In this document: positions 1 through 8,157 of the stretch, in pieces
How positions within the stretch are numbered: position 1 is the stretch's first letter
How the letters are laid out: every line of letters starts with the position of its first letter
Origin: Maribacter polysiphoniae
GTDB lineage: Bacteria; Bacteroidota; Bacteroidia; Flavobacteriales; Flavobacteriaceae
Direction of reading: 5' to 3'
NCBI RefSeq assembly: GCF_003148665.1
Contig: NZ_QGGQ01000018.1
Span: forward strand, 1-37,247
Length of the DNA stretch: 37,247 nt
Program-made: the position numbers and the translations under genes
Notes under the pieces: generated by a model
Told to the model about the DNA's origin: nothing
The model's database searches: none
Seen by the model: the letters and a program-made list of their open reading frames with translations, nothing else

Positions 1-2
1 TA

Positions 3-344
3 ATCGAGAGCTGGCAGCGTAACTGGGAGCAGTTATCGCAGTACTTCCAGTACACCGAACCCATCAGGAAGATCATCTATACGACCAACGCCGTGGAAGG
101 TTTTCATCGCCAAGTTCGTAAGGTAACCAAGACCAAGGGGGCATTTACCAACGACATGGCCTTGTTGAAACTGGTATACCTGGCCACAAAGAACATCGAA
201 AAAAAGTGGACAAGCCCATTACATAATTGGAGTCTTACCGTTCAACAACTTTATATTAAATTTGGGGAGAGGATACCACTGGTCTTAAACGCCAATTCCT
301 TTGGGGCTAGCCCCAAAGGAATTGGAACAACGGACAGAGTTTAA
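3..344 (+). CDS. IS256-family transposase, C-terminal part (cut by window start)
   Basis: The reading frame is open from base 3, before the first possible start at 93 (GTG), so the 5' part of the gene lies outside the window. The translation contains TTNAVEGFHRQVRKVTKTKG and a later NIEKKW..PLHNW..TVQQLYIKFGER, which is the typical C-terminal end of IS256/Mutator-type transposases of Bacteroidota. The catalytic residues cannot be judged because they lie mostly upstream. The last about 20 residues (ANSFGASPKGIGTTDRV) are unusual for the family and are encoded largely by a perfect palindrome. The stop is TAA at 342-344. Family call is sure; whether the element is complete and active cannot be decided here. 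Confidence 0.9.
   Translation: MESWQRNWEQLSQYFQYTEPIRKIIYTTNAVEGFHRQVRKVTKTKGAFTNDMALLKLVYLATKNIEKKWTSPLHNWSLTVQQLYIKFGERIPLVLNANSFGASPKGIGTTDRV
292..325. repeat. Perfect 34-bp palindrome inside the transposase 3' end
   Basis: The two 15-base arms (CCAATTCCTTTGGGG and its complement) flank a central CTAG, so all 34 bases are self-complementary. It is in frame in the transposase and could form a cruciform or a strong RNA hairpin just before the stop codon. It may belong to the end structure of the IS or shield the transposase from outside transcription. Role is inference. Confidence 0.85.
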
Positions 345-373
345 TTTACAGACCCGAAAATGTTTTTAAGTAT

Positions 374-415
374 AATCGGTTCTAAGTTTTACTTAGAACC
401 GATTTATGTTTTATT
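374..415 (+). terminator. Hairpin terminator after the transposase
   Basis: A 14-bp perfect stem (374-387 and 391-404, arm AATCGGTTCTAAGT) with a 3-nt loop is followed by a T-rich run. It sits 30 bases after the transposase stop and fits an intrinsic terminator. The stem is symmetrical enough to act in both directions. Confidence 0.7.
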
Positions 416-731
416 CTAATAAAATGCAGTCAATTTGATACTTCCAATTAAATAGCAGTTGACCAATGCCTAAATCTTTACGAAAACATGTACCCCATCA
501 ATACGAAATTGTTTTAATAGGGGTATCTAACTTGACAGCGTATAAAAGTCACTTTTCTAAATAGCCTGAAGGGAAGCTATTATGAATTTCAAATTAGTAA
601 AAGTTATGATGTAAATTATTACCACTCTAAATGGAAGATAGTTTAAAACAGGCTGTCATAAATAGGCTATTATTCACCAATAAAATAGAAGACAACAATA
701 ACTTTTGTTGCAATTGGTTCCGATTTATGGT
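416..731. other. Non-coding stretch, no recognisable gene
   Basis: About 315 bases with stops in all frames. It lies between the IS256-family element and a frameshifted gene and is probably degraded DNA. I recognise no motif, RNA or IS end in it. Confidence 0.5.
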
Positions 732-1095
732 TCAGTGATGTAATACTTTAAGAAAACTCTCTAGAACACTTACCTGAAAATCTACAACAACAGATAGTTC
801 CAAATCCGCGTTAATCAATACCAGGCCATATCCCAAATGTGAAAGCTTACAATCTTGAACTATTTCCTTTTCAATTCCACTGAAAACAGGCTTAAAATGT
901 TGACGAATATCCATTCCATAAGATTCGCCCACTTTGATAGCTTTGGCAACGGCATTCATTCAACTGCTTTGTCGAAAACCCCCTGTGCAAGAGATCACTT
1001 GCCAAATGATTCATATGAAGACTATAATAAAAATCCATAAAACCAGAAATGCTATCGGCCTCTCTATAGTGTCCCGTAAAAATTGTTATTCCCAT
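732..1095 (-). pseudogene. Small unknown protein broken by a 4-bp duplication
   Basis: Two overlapping minus-strand frames make one protein of about 120 residues if a tandem duplication of 4 bases (ATTC ATTC on the + strand, 954-961) is reduced to one copy. The first frame then runs ...GFSTKQLN straight into AVAKAIKVGESYGM... and on to the TGA at 732-734. As it stands the gene is frameshifted after about 45 residues. The family is not recognised; the protein would be helical and soluble, without signal peptide. It sits beside another decayed gene and the IS, so loss of function is likely. A sequencing error cannot be excluded from sequence alone. Confidence 0.6.
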
Positions 1096-1137
1096 AAGGT
1101 TTTATTTTAGAGTACTTGTGAATATAATGGTATGATG

Positions 1138-1375
1138 TTATTCAGCGCCTATGGTGTACCTGAAAATTATCTTTTTAAACTCGCAATGTCTACTTGCAAA
1201 GTTTCCCTTTGGTTTCCCTAGTTTGTAATATCTCTTCCGCTTTTCCTCATCGCTAGAAACTTCATACGCCTCGTTCATTTTTTTGAATATCTCTTCGGTA
1301 ACGGTATCTTTCATGTTATAATCGCGATGGTAATTACCCCCATGGTTCCGTTAAATATTTGTGGATATCTTTTCG
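1138..1375 (-). pseudogene. J-domain (DnaJ/CbpA-type) relic
   Basis: The minus strand reads YHRDYNMKDTVTEEIFKK followed by MNEAYEVSSDEEKRKRYYKLG, matching the J-domain pattern YHPD.N...EE.FKKINEAYEVLSD.EKRK.YD.LG. The HPD motif needed to stimulate DnaK ATPase is changed to HRD. The preceding helix (RKDIHKYL, about 1350-1375) is in another frame, so there is at least one frameshift, and no DnaJ C-terminal domain follows before TAA at 1138-1140. It stands just downstream of the sigma-factor gene in the same direction, so it may have been part of a stress operon. Confidence 0.7.
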
Positions 1376-1424
1376 GGAACATCGATGAAAACATCCAAAA
1401 TTTGACAAATAATAGTTATAAAAA

Positions 1425-2195
1425 CTATTTCTCAATTGTATACCTATTGATAAAACTTTCTTCCAGACTTTTGCGGACATTTTTTAATAGCTGTTGTACC
1501 TCTTCGAAACTTTGGTTACGAATCTTTGCAATTTCTTCAAGGGTAAACTCAAAATCAGTAGCCAGATCAAATACGGACCGCATAGGTAATGGTAATTGGC
1601 ACAAAACCATATCTACATGTTTTTTGATGTTTTCCCCACTTAATTCCTTATCCAATTTATCTTGAATTTCCTTCTTATCATCTTCTATAAAAACATGCTT
1701 TAATAGATAGTCGTTCTTTGGATAAGAAATATCATCGAGTTCTTCTATCATAACTAAATCACCATCACCATCGGTACTGAATTTTTCTTCCATTTCATCC
1801 CATTCAGGTTTGGTATAGTCATCAATGTTCTTAAAGAAAAATTCATCGTATTCCTCGTCCGCAGTTGTTTCTTCTAACAATTCTTCGGCTTTTTTAAACA
1901 ACCAGACATGCAAACCATCTTTATCCTCTACCTCATCAAAATGATCATAAGTCTCTATAAAAAGTTGATTCAAAAAATCATCTACTTTGTATTTGCCCTG
2001 GGGCAGGTTTCCTTTGGTCAAGGCCGTACTTAATCTTTTGGAGATATACCGTTTTACTTGGAAAAGATCTTCCAACAACAATTCGTTAAATGCCTTTTGG
2101 TGATTCTCTCTTTTGAATTTTACAAGATCAGAAAATGTACTTGCTACAAATACATTGAATTCCTTTTTACTTTCAAAATATTTCAGGGTTTCCAT
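1425..2195 (-). CDS. Sigma-70 family RNA polymerase sigma factor (stress type)
   Basis: A 256-residue protein. The C-terminal about 60 residues (VDMVLCQLPLPMRSVFDLAT, then EFTLEEIAKIRNQSFEEVQQLL) are a sigma region 4 helix-turn-helix; the 'LP.PMRSVF.L' start is typical of ECF-like sigma factors of Bacteroidota. The middle is rich in acidic residues and does not match a clear region 2, so promoter opening by this protein alone is less certain. It should redirect RNA polymerase to a set of stress genes. An operator-like palindrome and a -7-like box lie about 30-70 bp upstream. It is preceded by the Gsp17M-like gene and followed by the J-domain relic, which supports a stress role. Start at ATG 2195 is the only good one. 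Confidence 0.7.
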   Translation of the reverse strand: METLKYFESKKEFNVFVASTFSDLVKFKRENHQKAFNELLLEDLFQVKRYISKRLSTALTKGNLPQGKYKVDDFLNQLFIETYDHFDEVEDKDGLHVWLFKKAEELLEETTADEEYDEFFFKNIDDYTKPEWDEMEEKFSTDGDGDLVMIEELDDISYPKNDYLLKHVFIEDDKKEIQDKLDKELSGENIKKHVDMVLCQLPLPMRSVFDLATDFEFTLEEIAKIRNQSFEEVQQLLKNVRKSLEESFINRYTIEK

Positions 2196-2225
2196 GTCAT
2201 TTTTTTATCACTATATTACTACTAT

Positions 2226-2268
2226 CAAATTTGCGAATTTATAGGGTATGACAGTATGACTTGGGTCA
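2226..2268 (-). promoter_or_regulatory. TGAC-N4-GTCA operator and -7-like box for the sigma gene
   Basis: The palindrome TGACTTGGGTCA at 2257-2268 is followed on the minus strand, 29 nt from its centre, by CAAATTTG (2226-2233), one mismatch from the Bacteroidota -7 box TAnnTTTG. It overlaps the stop codon of the upstream gene. Four other such sites occur in the window with the same spacing. Binding by the REC-CRP regulator is inference. Confidence 0.6.
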
Positions 2269-2826
2269 GTGACCAAAATTCCTCTTATCCAACAACTTAA
2301 AGGAAACATTTAAAATGCTCTTTTTCGATTGGTCAATTGGCTCCAATTTGTCAAGTATACCCTCCAACAAATGAATATCAAAATAATTTCCCCTAACCAA
2401 CATTAGGTATTCACCATCATTCAATAAATCTATATATGTCCCTGCTCTTTTCTTTCTAATTCCCAATCCTCTTAAAACACCATAGGGTCCTCCTGACAAT
2501 GCCCCTAAGGTTTTTTCATTTATCTTATCCAAAAAAATAGGTGCTAAGAAGCCTGTAACGAATAATTCTCCCGATTCAGCATTATGAAAAAATCCTAAAT
2601 CTGTATCCAGGCCTAAAAGATTTTTAAAATAATTTTCCAAACAAACCTTTCTATCGGTAGGCCTTTTTGAATTTTGGGGCTGTACTTTCTCAAGATTTCC
2701 GAGAATGGAAATCATAATATTTTTTATTTTACTTTTTTGAATAACCTCTATAGTCTTTTCAAGATTTGAGATTTCGTCATAAGAGCGTAAAAAAACATGT
2801 TTTTTTTCCGCTTTTGGAGCATTCAT
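2266..2826 (-). CDS. General stress protein 17M-like protein (DUF1269-like), function unknown
   Basis: A 186-residue soluble protein. Residues about 10-45 (HVFLRSYDEISNLEKTIEVI) form a beta-alpha unit like the N-terminus of GsiB/Gsp17M-type stress proteins. The centre has a Gly-rich stretch (LGALSGGPYGVLRGLGI), followed by RAGTYIDLLNDGEYLMLVRG, which resembles the 'G.L...GI....A..Y...L..G..L..V.G' end of the Gsp17M/DUF1269 group. The assignment rests on pattern only. It lies between the sigma gene and the two-component genes and has its own operator-like palindrome about 90 bp upstream, so it is probably stress-induced. Biochemical function is not known. Confidence 0.5.
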   Translation of the reverse strand: MNAPKAEKKHVFLRSYDEISNLEKTIEVIQKSKIKNIMISILGNLEKVQPQNSKRPTDRKVCLENYFKNLLGLDTDLGFFHNAESGELFVTGFLAPIFLDKINEKTLGALSGGPYGVLRGLGIRKKRAGTYIDLLNDGEYLMLVRGNYFDIHLLEGILDKLEPIDQSKKSILNVSFKLLDKRNFGH

Positions 2827-2879
2827 ATACGTTTGAATTTAGAGTTAGAACAATCAAAGTTCGATTGGTTCTATAGTAG

Positions 2880-2922
2880 CTAAATTAGTTAGGTACATGT
2901 TCCTATTACCTGACGTAAGTCA
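2880..2922 (-). promoter_or_regulatory. TGAC-N4-GTCA operator and -7-like box for the Gsp17M-like gene
   Basis: TGACGTAAGTCA at 2911-2922 is followed on the minus strand, 29 nt from its centre, by TAATTTAG (2880-2887), a near match to TAnnTTTG. This puts the palindrome near -41 of a start site ahead of ATG 2826, the usual position of a class II CRP/FNR activator site. Confidence 0.6.
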
Positions 2923-3038
2923 TACTGCTCCATATTTTGCCACACTAAATTTATGTGGACTATAGGCTATATGGTAAATAACAATTGATATCTTACTGTA
3001 ATTCATAGCCTAAGAAATTTAGGATTCTATCTAGGTGT

Positions 3039-3066
3039 AAAAAGGCAAATCCCCTACATGAAGGGG
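3039..3066 (-). terminator. Weak hairpin terminator after the response regulator
   Basis: On the minus strand CCCCT-TCATGT-AGGGG (3051-3066) is followed after seven bases by five Ts. The stem is only 5 bp, so this is a weak candidate for ending the kinase/regulator operon. Confidence 0.35.
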
Positions 3067-3099
3067 TGTAAAAAATAGTATTTTAAAATTGTCTTTTCT

Positions 3100-4170
3100 T
3101 TATCCGAAATCCGCTATGTATTGTATTTGATTTCTATTGATTACGATTATCTTATTGTTACTATCGGATCGAATTAATCCCTCCTTTTTGAAACTGGACA
3201 GTACACGAATAGCTGTTTCCGTGGCCGTGCCGATCAGCCCCGCAAAATCTTCACGGGAAACATTTGCCCCGGCAAGCTCCTCATCACCAATCAGACCTTT
3301 ATCATACAATTCCAATAAGGTAGTGGCCGCACGTTTTCGAACCGTATCGAAAGCCATACCCATTAACTGGTCCTGTAGATGCTGTAGATCATTCGAAATC
3401 ATCCCGATAAATTTGTTCGAAACATCCTTGTTGTTGAATAATAGATGAGTAAACTCATTCTTGGGAATTGCACATAATTTACATTCATCGAGTGCAACTG
3501 CAGTTTCGGTATACATACCAGAAGGACCAAGTACAGAAAGTTGCCCTACAAAATCCCCTGTTTTGAACATCCCTGTCAAATATTCCTTACCGTTTTCGCT
3601 GTACTTAAAGGTTTTTATTGCACCACTTTGTATAAAATAGAGGTTATGGGCGGCATCGCCCTCAGAATAGATTTCCTTCTTTCGTTCATATTCCAATACC
3701 TCTCGATCTGCAGAAAGATCTTGTAGCTTTTGATATTCAGAAGCCTCCTGTAAAAAAGCATTTATTCCTTCCACATTTTTGGAGAATTCCTTACGAAGGA
3801 AATCGTTCTTTTTTAGGCGTATATCAATGGCCTCTAACAGTTCATCTGCCTCAAAAGGTTTGGTCAAGTAATCATCTGCACCCATTGTCATACCTTTTCG
3901 CAGGTCTGCACGCTCCGATTTAGCGGTTAAGAATATAAAAGGAATTCCCGCCGTTTCCGGGTTTTCTTTCAAATGTTCAAAAACCCCATAACCATCCAGT
4001 TTCGGCATCATTATATCACATACGATTAAATCTGGCAGAACTTCTTCTGCCTTTACAATTCCTTCATTCCCATCATTCGCCGTGGTAACCAAATAGTTTT
4101 CCAATGCCAATATCTCTGCGGTCATCTCCCGCACATCTTGACTATCTTCAATGAGTAGTATTTTTTTCAT
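3100..4170 (-). CDS. Response regulator: REC domain fused to CRP/FNR-type DNA-binding protein
   Basis: Residues 1-120 form a receiver domain with acidic pair E8/D9, phospho-acceptor D52 (DLIVCDIMMPKLDG), T82 and K104 (TKPF). Residues about 160-270 form a cyclic-nucleotide-binding-like beta-roll (YSEGDAAHNLYFIQSGAIKT). Residues about 275-345 are a CRP-type winged helix with recognition helix TATETAIRVLSSFKKEGLIR; E318 and R322 match CRP E181 and R185. No cysteines for an Fe-S cluster are arranged as in FNR. It therefore probably couples phosphorylation to a CRP-like dimer that binds a two-fold operator. Its ATG lies inside the kinase gene (23-nt overlap), so the two are translationally coupled and surely partners. 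Orphan CRP proteins are common; this fusion is mainly seen in Bacteroidota. Confidence 0.9.
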   Translation of the reverse strand: MKKILLIEDSQDVREMTAEILALENYLVTTANDGNEGIVKAEEVLPDLIVCDIMMPKLDGYGVFEHLKENPETAGIPFIFLTAKSERADLRKGMTMGADDYLTKPFEADELLEAIDIRLKKNDFLRKEFSKNVEGINAFLQEASEYQKLQDLSADREVLEYERKKEIYSEGDAAHNLYFIQSGAIKTFKYSENGKEYLTGMFKTGDFVGQLSVLGPSGMYTETAVALDECKLCAIPKNEFTHLLFNNKDVSNKFIGMISNDLQHLQDQLMGMAFDTVRKRAATTLLELYDKGLIGDEELAGANVSREDFAGLIGTATETAIRVLSSFKKEGLIRSDSNNKIIVINRNQIQYIADFG

Positions 4171-7100
4171 CTTCGTTTTGATTTATGGGTAATTTGACAA
4201 AAAAGATGGTGCCTTTGTCCAACTCAGTTTTAAAACTTATAGTCCCCCCCATTAATTCGGCATATTGTTTTACGATATTTAAACCCAGACCAGTACCTTG
4301 GATATTTACAGCATTCTTTGCCCGGTGAAACCTTTTAAAAAGGTGATCTTGATCTTCTTCCGGTATCCCTATACCTTGATCTTCTACACTAAATTCTACC
4401 AAATCGTGATTGGCCCCCATTTTATAGATAATCTCTGTATTTTCTTCAGAATACTTAATGGCATTTGACAGCAAATTGTGGACAATGTGACGCAATAGAT
4501 TTGAATCGAGACTTACCATTAACTTGGATGATCCGCTTACAAATTTGATTACCTGTCCTTTTTTTGCGTTCCCCTGAATCTCTTCGATAATCGTTTTTGA
4601 AAAATCGACGCTGTCAAATGTACTTGGTTGTACTTCAACCTTACCTTCCTCCAACTTACTTAGCGAAAGGAATTCATTTAAAATAATGACCAGATTTTTA
4701 ACGCTGGATTTTATGCGGTCAACATAACCTATACGTTTTTCTTCCTTACCAAGGTCATTCTGTCTTTCAATAAGATTGGCTGCGGATAGAATAGTACTTA
4801 ATGGGGTACGAAATTCATGTGAGGCGGTGGACACAAACCGTGATTTTAGTTCACTCAATTCCTGTTCCCTTTTTAGAGCTTTAATAATTTCATGTTCTGC
4901 CTCTTTTTGTAAAGAAATATTATTGTATACCAATAATACTTTTAAAATAGTATTATCTACATCAAAAAGTGGCGCAGTATTCACCATATATGACCTGTCC
5001 TGAAATTCTACTTCAAAAGAACAATGTTCCCCATCAAATGTTCTTTCAATATTGCTTTTGAGCTTTTCCTTAATATGTTCTGGCGCTAAATCGATGGCAT
5101 CAACTGCAGACTTCGATTTTTCAACATCTTTGAGCCTCAATTCATCCCATTCTTCCCCTTCTATAAAAACCACTTCATAATTTGCATCTACCACCTCGAC
5201 AAAACCCATAGGAAAATCCTTGGCAATCTTATAAAACAATTGTTGATTGGTCATTGCTCGTTTTTCAGCTTCTTCAGTTACTTGAATTTGATCTTCGAGG
5301 CTTAAATTAGATGCCACAAGTTTTTGTACCATTTTTTGTAGTTCTTGGGTACGTTCATCGACCTTATCTTCAAGATTCTTTGTATAATCCGCGAGTTTAT
5401 CCGTACTGTCCTTAAGGGCTAGTGAAATTTCATGCTGTTCAATGGCCATACTCGCGACTTGTACCATATCAGCCATTATTTGTTTTTCATTGACTAATGG
5501 CAATCTTGAAACCTTATTGTAAACTGCAAAAGTTCCCAAAACCTCATCCTTGGATGATAGTATAGGAAAAGACCAACAAGACTGTAAACCATCACCCGAT
5601 GCCACTTTTCCTAGGTCTACCCAATTTGGGTCGCTGGCTATATTGGCCGTAATTACTTCTTTTTTTGTAAACGCTGCCGTACCACATGAACCAACATTAG
5701 GCCCAATAGAGAGTCCTTCAGAAGCAGTAGCAAACTTTTCTGGAAGATTAGGTCCCGACAATTTATGTAAGGTGTTTTTATAGCGATCCAGCAATAATAA
5801 AGAAGCCATACTATTCGGGATAGTCTTTTCTATTGTATCCACGATTTTATCCCCTATGTCCTTTAAAGGTTCATTTTGGATAATCATATCCATCACGGTA
5901 TTGACACCACTTTTTATAATATCCTTTTGTTTACGTACCGTAACATCATTTTGTATGCCTATAAAATGGGTCAGTGTCTTTTTTTCGTCGAATACAGGAG
6001 TGAGGGAAATCTCATTCCAGAACATACGCCGATCTTTCCGGTAGTTACGCAAAACCACTTGGCAACATTTACCCTCTGCAATGGCAGCCTCCATGATTTT
6101 ATTTTCATATTGCTCTATATCGTCACCTTGTAAGAAATGAAAATTTTTCCCTACAATATCCTGTGCATGGTAGCCCGTAATCGTTAAAAAAGCATCATTA
6201 GTATAGATTATAGGTATATCATGCTGTCGTGCATCTGCAATAACAATACCACTAGAACTTGCGGCCAACGCCCTTTGTTGTAGGAATAGGGTGTCTTCCA
6301 TGTCCTTCTTTTCTGTAATGTCCCTACCAATGCACATAACCTTGTTCTTATCAAAAGGAACGAAGCGTACTTCAAAAAAAAGTTGTCGCCCTCTTATCCG
6401 CAGTTCGAATTTCTCGACGATTATTTGATGATGTTTATCTGCCTCCTTTAGTGCATTTATAAAGGGCACACTTGTTTTATCCTGTAAAAAATCGGAAACA
6501 TTCTTTCCTATTAGTTCTTCCGTGGCATCGAATAGCTTGGTATGCTGTTCCATATTAGCCTGTAAAAGATTTCCGTTTATATCATATACGGAAATCAAAT
6601 CCGGATGTGCACCAAAAATAGCCCTGTTCTTTTCCTCACTTAGACATAAGTTTTCAAAATAGGTCTTTCTCTCGGTGATATCACGGATAATGGCTAGAAA
6701 ATCACCTTGATCCGTTTGATTAATCCGTGATTCATAATGTCTCAACTCATCTTTCACAATAAGTGAATACTCTACAAGTTGGGTCTCTTTTGTTTTATCA
6801 CATAGTTTAAAACCCCGTCTAATTATTCCACAAACTTTCGAAGGAAGAATCACATCGATATTTTTACCTATATGTTCACTAAAAGGCGCTACTAGTTCAA
6901 AACTATCATGGGCATGAACTTCTAGGTGATTACCTAATTTATCGTAGACTATCACTAAATCTGGTAAGGTTTTGATTAAATCCTTATTCTTTTCCTCACT
7001 AATACTTAGGTTTTCTATATAAGCTATCTTTTCGGTTACATCTTGTACAAAACCTTCTATGGCGAAACACCCGTTCTTAGCATCGTAAACGCCCTGACCT

Positions 7101-7483
7101 TGCTCCCAAAAGTGACATATTTTTCCACTTTTGTGTTTTATTCGAAATTGGATACTAAAAGGTTCTTTTTTAGCAAGTGCTTTTTGAATATTATTCCAGA
7201 CCATTTTTCGGTCTTCTTCTAAAATAAGTTGACCAAATTGAACGGTACCATTCACGAATTCCTCAGGTGTATATCCAGTCAAAACCAAACAGCCAGCACT
7301 TTTGTACTCCGAACTATAGTTTTTATCATTTTTGGCTCGATAGGCATAACCGGGCAAGTTGTTGATTAGCGTATTTAATTTCCTATTACTTTCGTTCAAG
7401 GCGGCAATAAGCTCTAGATGCGTTTGATGCCCTACCGACAGGTTGTTGTTAGAATATTGTATATCACTTTGTAGTTCTTTCAT
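4148..7483 (-). CDS. Soluble multi-PAS/GAF sensor histidine kinase
   Basis: A 1,111-residue protein without membrane segments or signal peptide, so it senses inside the cell. Domains in order: PAS about 40-155, PAS 168-272, PAS 285-392, LOV-like PAS 402-520, GAF 525-690, coiled coil 690-745, PAS 745-860, HisKA 877-942 with H889 (STASHEFRTP), HATPase 985-1100 with N-box HNLLSNAIKYS, G1 DQGIGIP and G2 GTGLGL. The fourth PAS has the LOV signature GKNFHFLQG (445-453), but the flavin-adduct Cys is replaced by F448. There is no receiver in the protein; H889 phosphate should pass to D52 of the overlapping REC-CRP regulator. Ligands are unknown; haem, flavin or redox sensing via PAS/GAF is possible. 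A strong palindrome with a perfect -7 box lies far upstream (7914-7961). Confidence 0.92.
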   Translation of the reverse strand: MKELQSDIQYSNNNLSVGHQTHLELIAALNESNRKLNTLINNLPGYAYRAKNDKNYSSEYKSAGCLVLTGYTPEEFVNGTVQFGQLILEEDRKMVWNNIQKALAKKEPFSIQFRIKHKSGKICHFWEQGQGVYDAKNGCFAIEGFVQDVTEKIAYIENLSISEEKNKDLIKTLPDLVIVYDKLGNHLEVHAHDSFELVAPFSEHIGKNIDVILPSKVCGIIRRGFKLCDKTKETQLVEYSLIVKDELRHYESRINQTDQGDFLAIIRDITERKTYFENLCLSEEKNRAIFGAHPDLISVYDINGNLLQANMEQHTKLFDATEELIGKNVSDFLQDKTSVPFINALKEADKHHQIIVEKFELRIRGRQLFFEVRFVPFDKNKVMCIGRDITEKKDMEDTLFLQQRALAASSSGIVIADARQHDIPIIYTNDAFLTITGYHAQDIVGKNFHFLQGDDIEQYENKIMEAAIAEGKCCQVVLRNYRKDRRMFWNEISLTPVFDEKKTLTHFIGIQNDVTVRKQKDIIKSGVNTVMDMIIQNEPLKDIGDKIVDTIEKTIPNSMASLLLLDRYKNTLHKLSGPNLPEKFATASEGLSIGPNVGSCGTAAFTKKEVITANIASDPNWVDLGKVASGDGLQSCWSFPILSSKDEVLGTFAVYNKVSRLPLVNEKQIMADMVQVASMAIEQHEISLALKDSTDKLADYTKNLEDKVDERTQELQKMVQKLVASNLSLEDQIQVTEEAEKRAMTNQQLFYKIAKDFPMGFVEVVDANYEVVFIEGEEWDELRLKDVEKSKSAVDAIDLAPEHIKEKLKSNIERTFDGEHCSFEVEFQDRSYMVNTAPLFDVDNTILKVLLVYNNISLQKEAEHEIIKALKREQELSELKSRFVSTASHEFRTPLSTILSAANLIERQNDLGKEEKRIGYVDRIKSSVKNLVIILNEFLSLSKLEEGKVEVQPSTFDSVDFSKTIIEEIQGNAKKGQVIKFVSGSSKLMVSLDSNLLRHIVHNLLSNAIKYSEENTEIIYKMGANHDLVEFSVEDQGIGIPEEDQDHLFKRFHRAKNAVNIQGTGLGLNIVKQYAELMGGTISFKTELDKGTIFFVKLPINQNEDEKNTTH

Positions 7484-7913
7484 CCTAAATCGTTACACTT
7501 TATTAGAGTCGGTAAAATGCGGGATTTACCTAATAACATGCTAAATCAATCAACGGCATAATCCAAAGTCTTTTCTTCTATCTTTATAACTTTTATGCAC
7601 ATTATAATCCTTATTGGTTATCCAAGGAACTGTTGTTTTTTAATTATCAAAAGAATCCCCATCTCTTCATTTAAATTATTTTGTGATTCGAAAAAGGAAT
7701 TATCAAAGTTGATTTATAATTAAACAACACCAATAAATTTTTTGAACTTAAAACTTCAATTTACGAAAGTATTTTTAGTGATATGGTTTAAGAAGCAGGA
7801 GTTATCGACACAGTTAAATAAACAAATAGGCCAAGGTCATACCCCTTCAATTCCAAATTAACCATTGACGTTTACTTTATATCTTTCTGAAATTGCTGTA
7901 TGTAAACATTTTA

Positions 7914-7961
7914 CAAAGGTAATACCCCTTTTATCTAAATTCATGACCTAGGTCATGAATT
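7914..7961 (-). promoter_or_regulatory. 24-bp palindromic operator with perfect -7 box toward the kinase
   Basis: Bases 7938-7961 form a perfect palindrome centred on TGACCTAGGTCA (7944-7955), the strongest of five related sites. On the minus strand 28 nt from the centre lies TACCTTTG (7914-7921), an exact TAnnTTTG. In the + direction a weaker TATATTTA lies at 7976-7983. The site could serve both the kinase operon and the stress protein gene; autoregulation by the REC-CRP protein is inferred. Confidence 0.65.
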
Positions 7962-8097
7962 ATACTAAGCTTAAATATATTTAGAATCTCCAGATCAAGT
8001 AGAAACACTATCCTGTTTTTATAAAATATATGAGACAAACTTAATAATAGCTTCTGGATATAAAATAATCTCCTAATAAGCCAAAAAAACAGAAAGC

Positions 8098-8140
8098 TGA
8101 CCCAGGTCATGACCTGACAGGTAAAGCGAGATTAATTTTA
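8098..8140 (+). promoter_or_regulatory. TGAC-N4-GTCA operator and -7-like box for the universal stress protein
   Basis: TGACCCAGGTCA (8098-8109) overlaps a second short palindrome GGTCATGACC (8105-8114). TAATTTTA (8133-8140) lies 29 nt from the centre, giving the same layout as the other sites and a start site about 10-15 bases before ATG 8158. Confidence 0.65.
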
Positions 8141-8157
8141 TCCTAAATTTTGATGTC

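Larger units (their letters stand above)
7484..8157. other. Divergent regulatory region between kinase and universal stress protein
   Basis: 674 bases with no convincing gene. It holds two full TGAC-N4-GTCA palindromes (7944-7955, 8098-8109) and a half-like site at 7828-7839 (AGGCCAAGGTCA). The part next to the kinase start (7484-7820) is AT-rich and shows no recognisable element, so the kinase would have a leader of about 420 nt if it starts at the palindrome-linked promoter. Confidence 0.6.

Noticed and set aside
7828-7839. AGGCCAAGGTCA as a sixth operator site
   Set aside because: Only one half matches GGTCA, and no -7 box is found at 28-30 nt; kept as a weak half site only.
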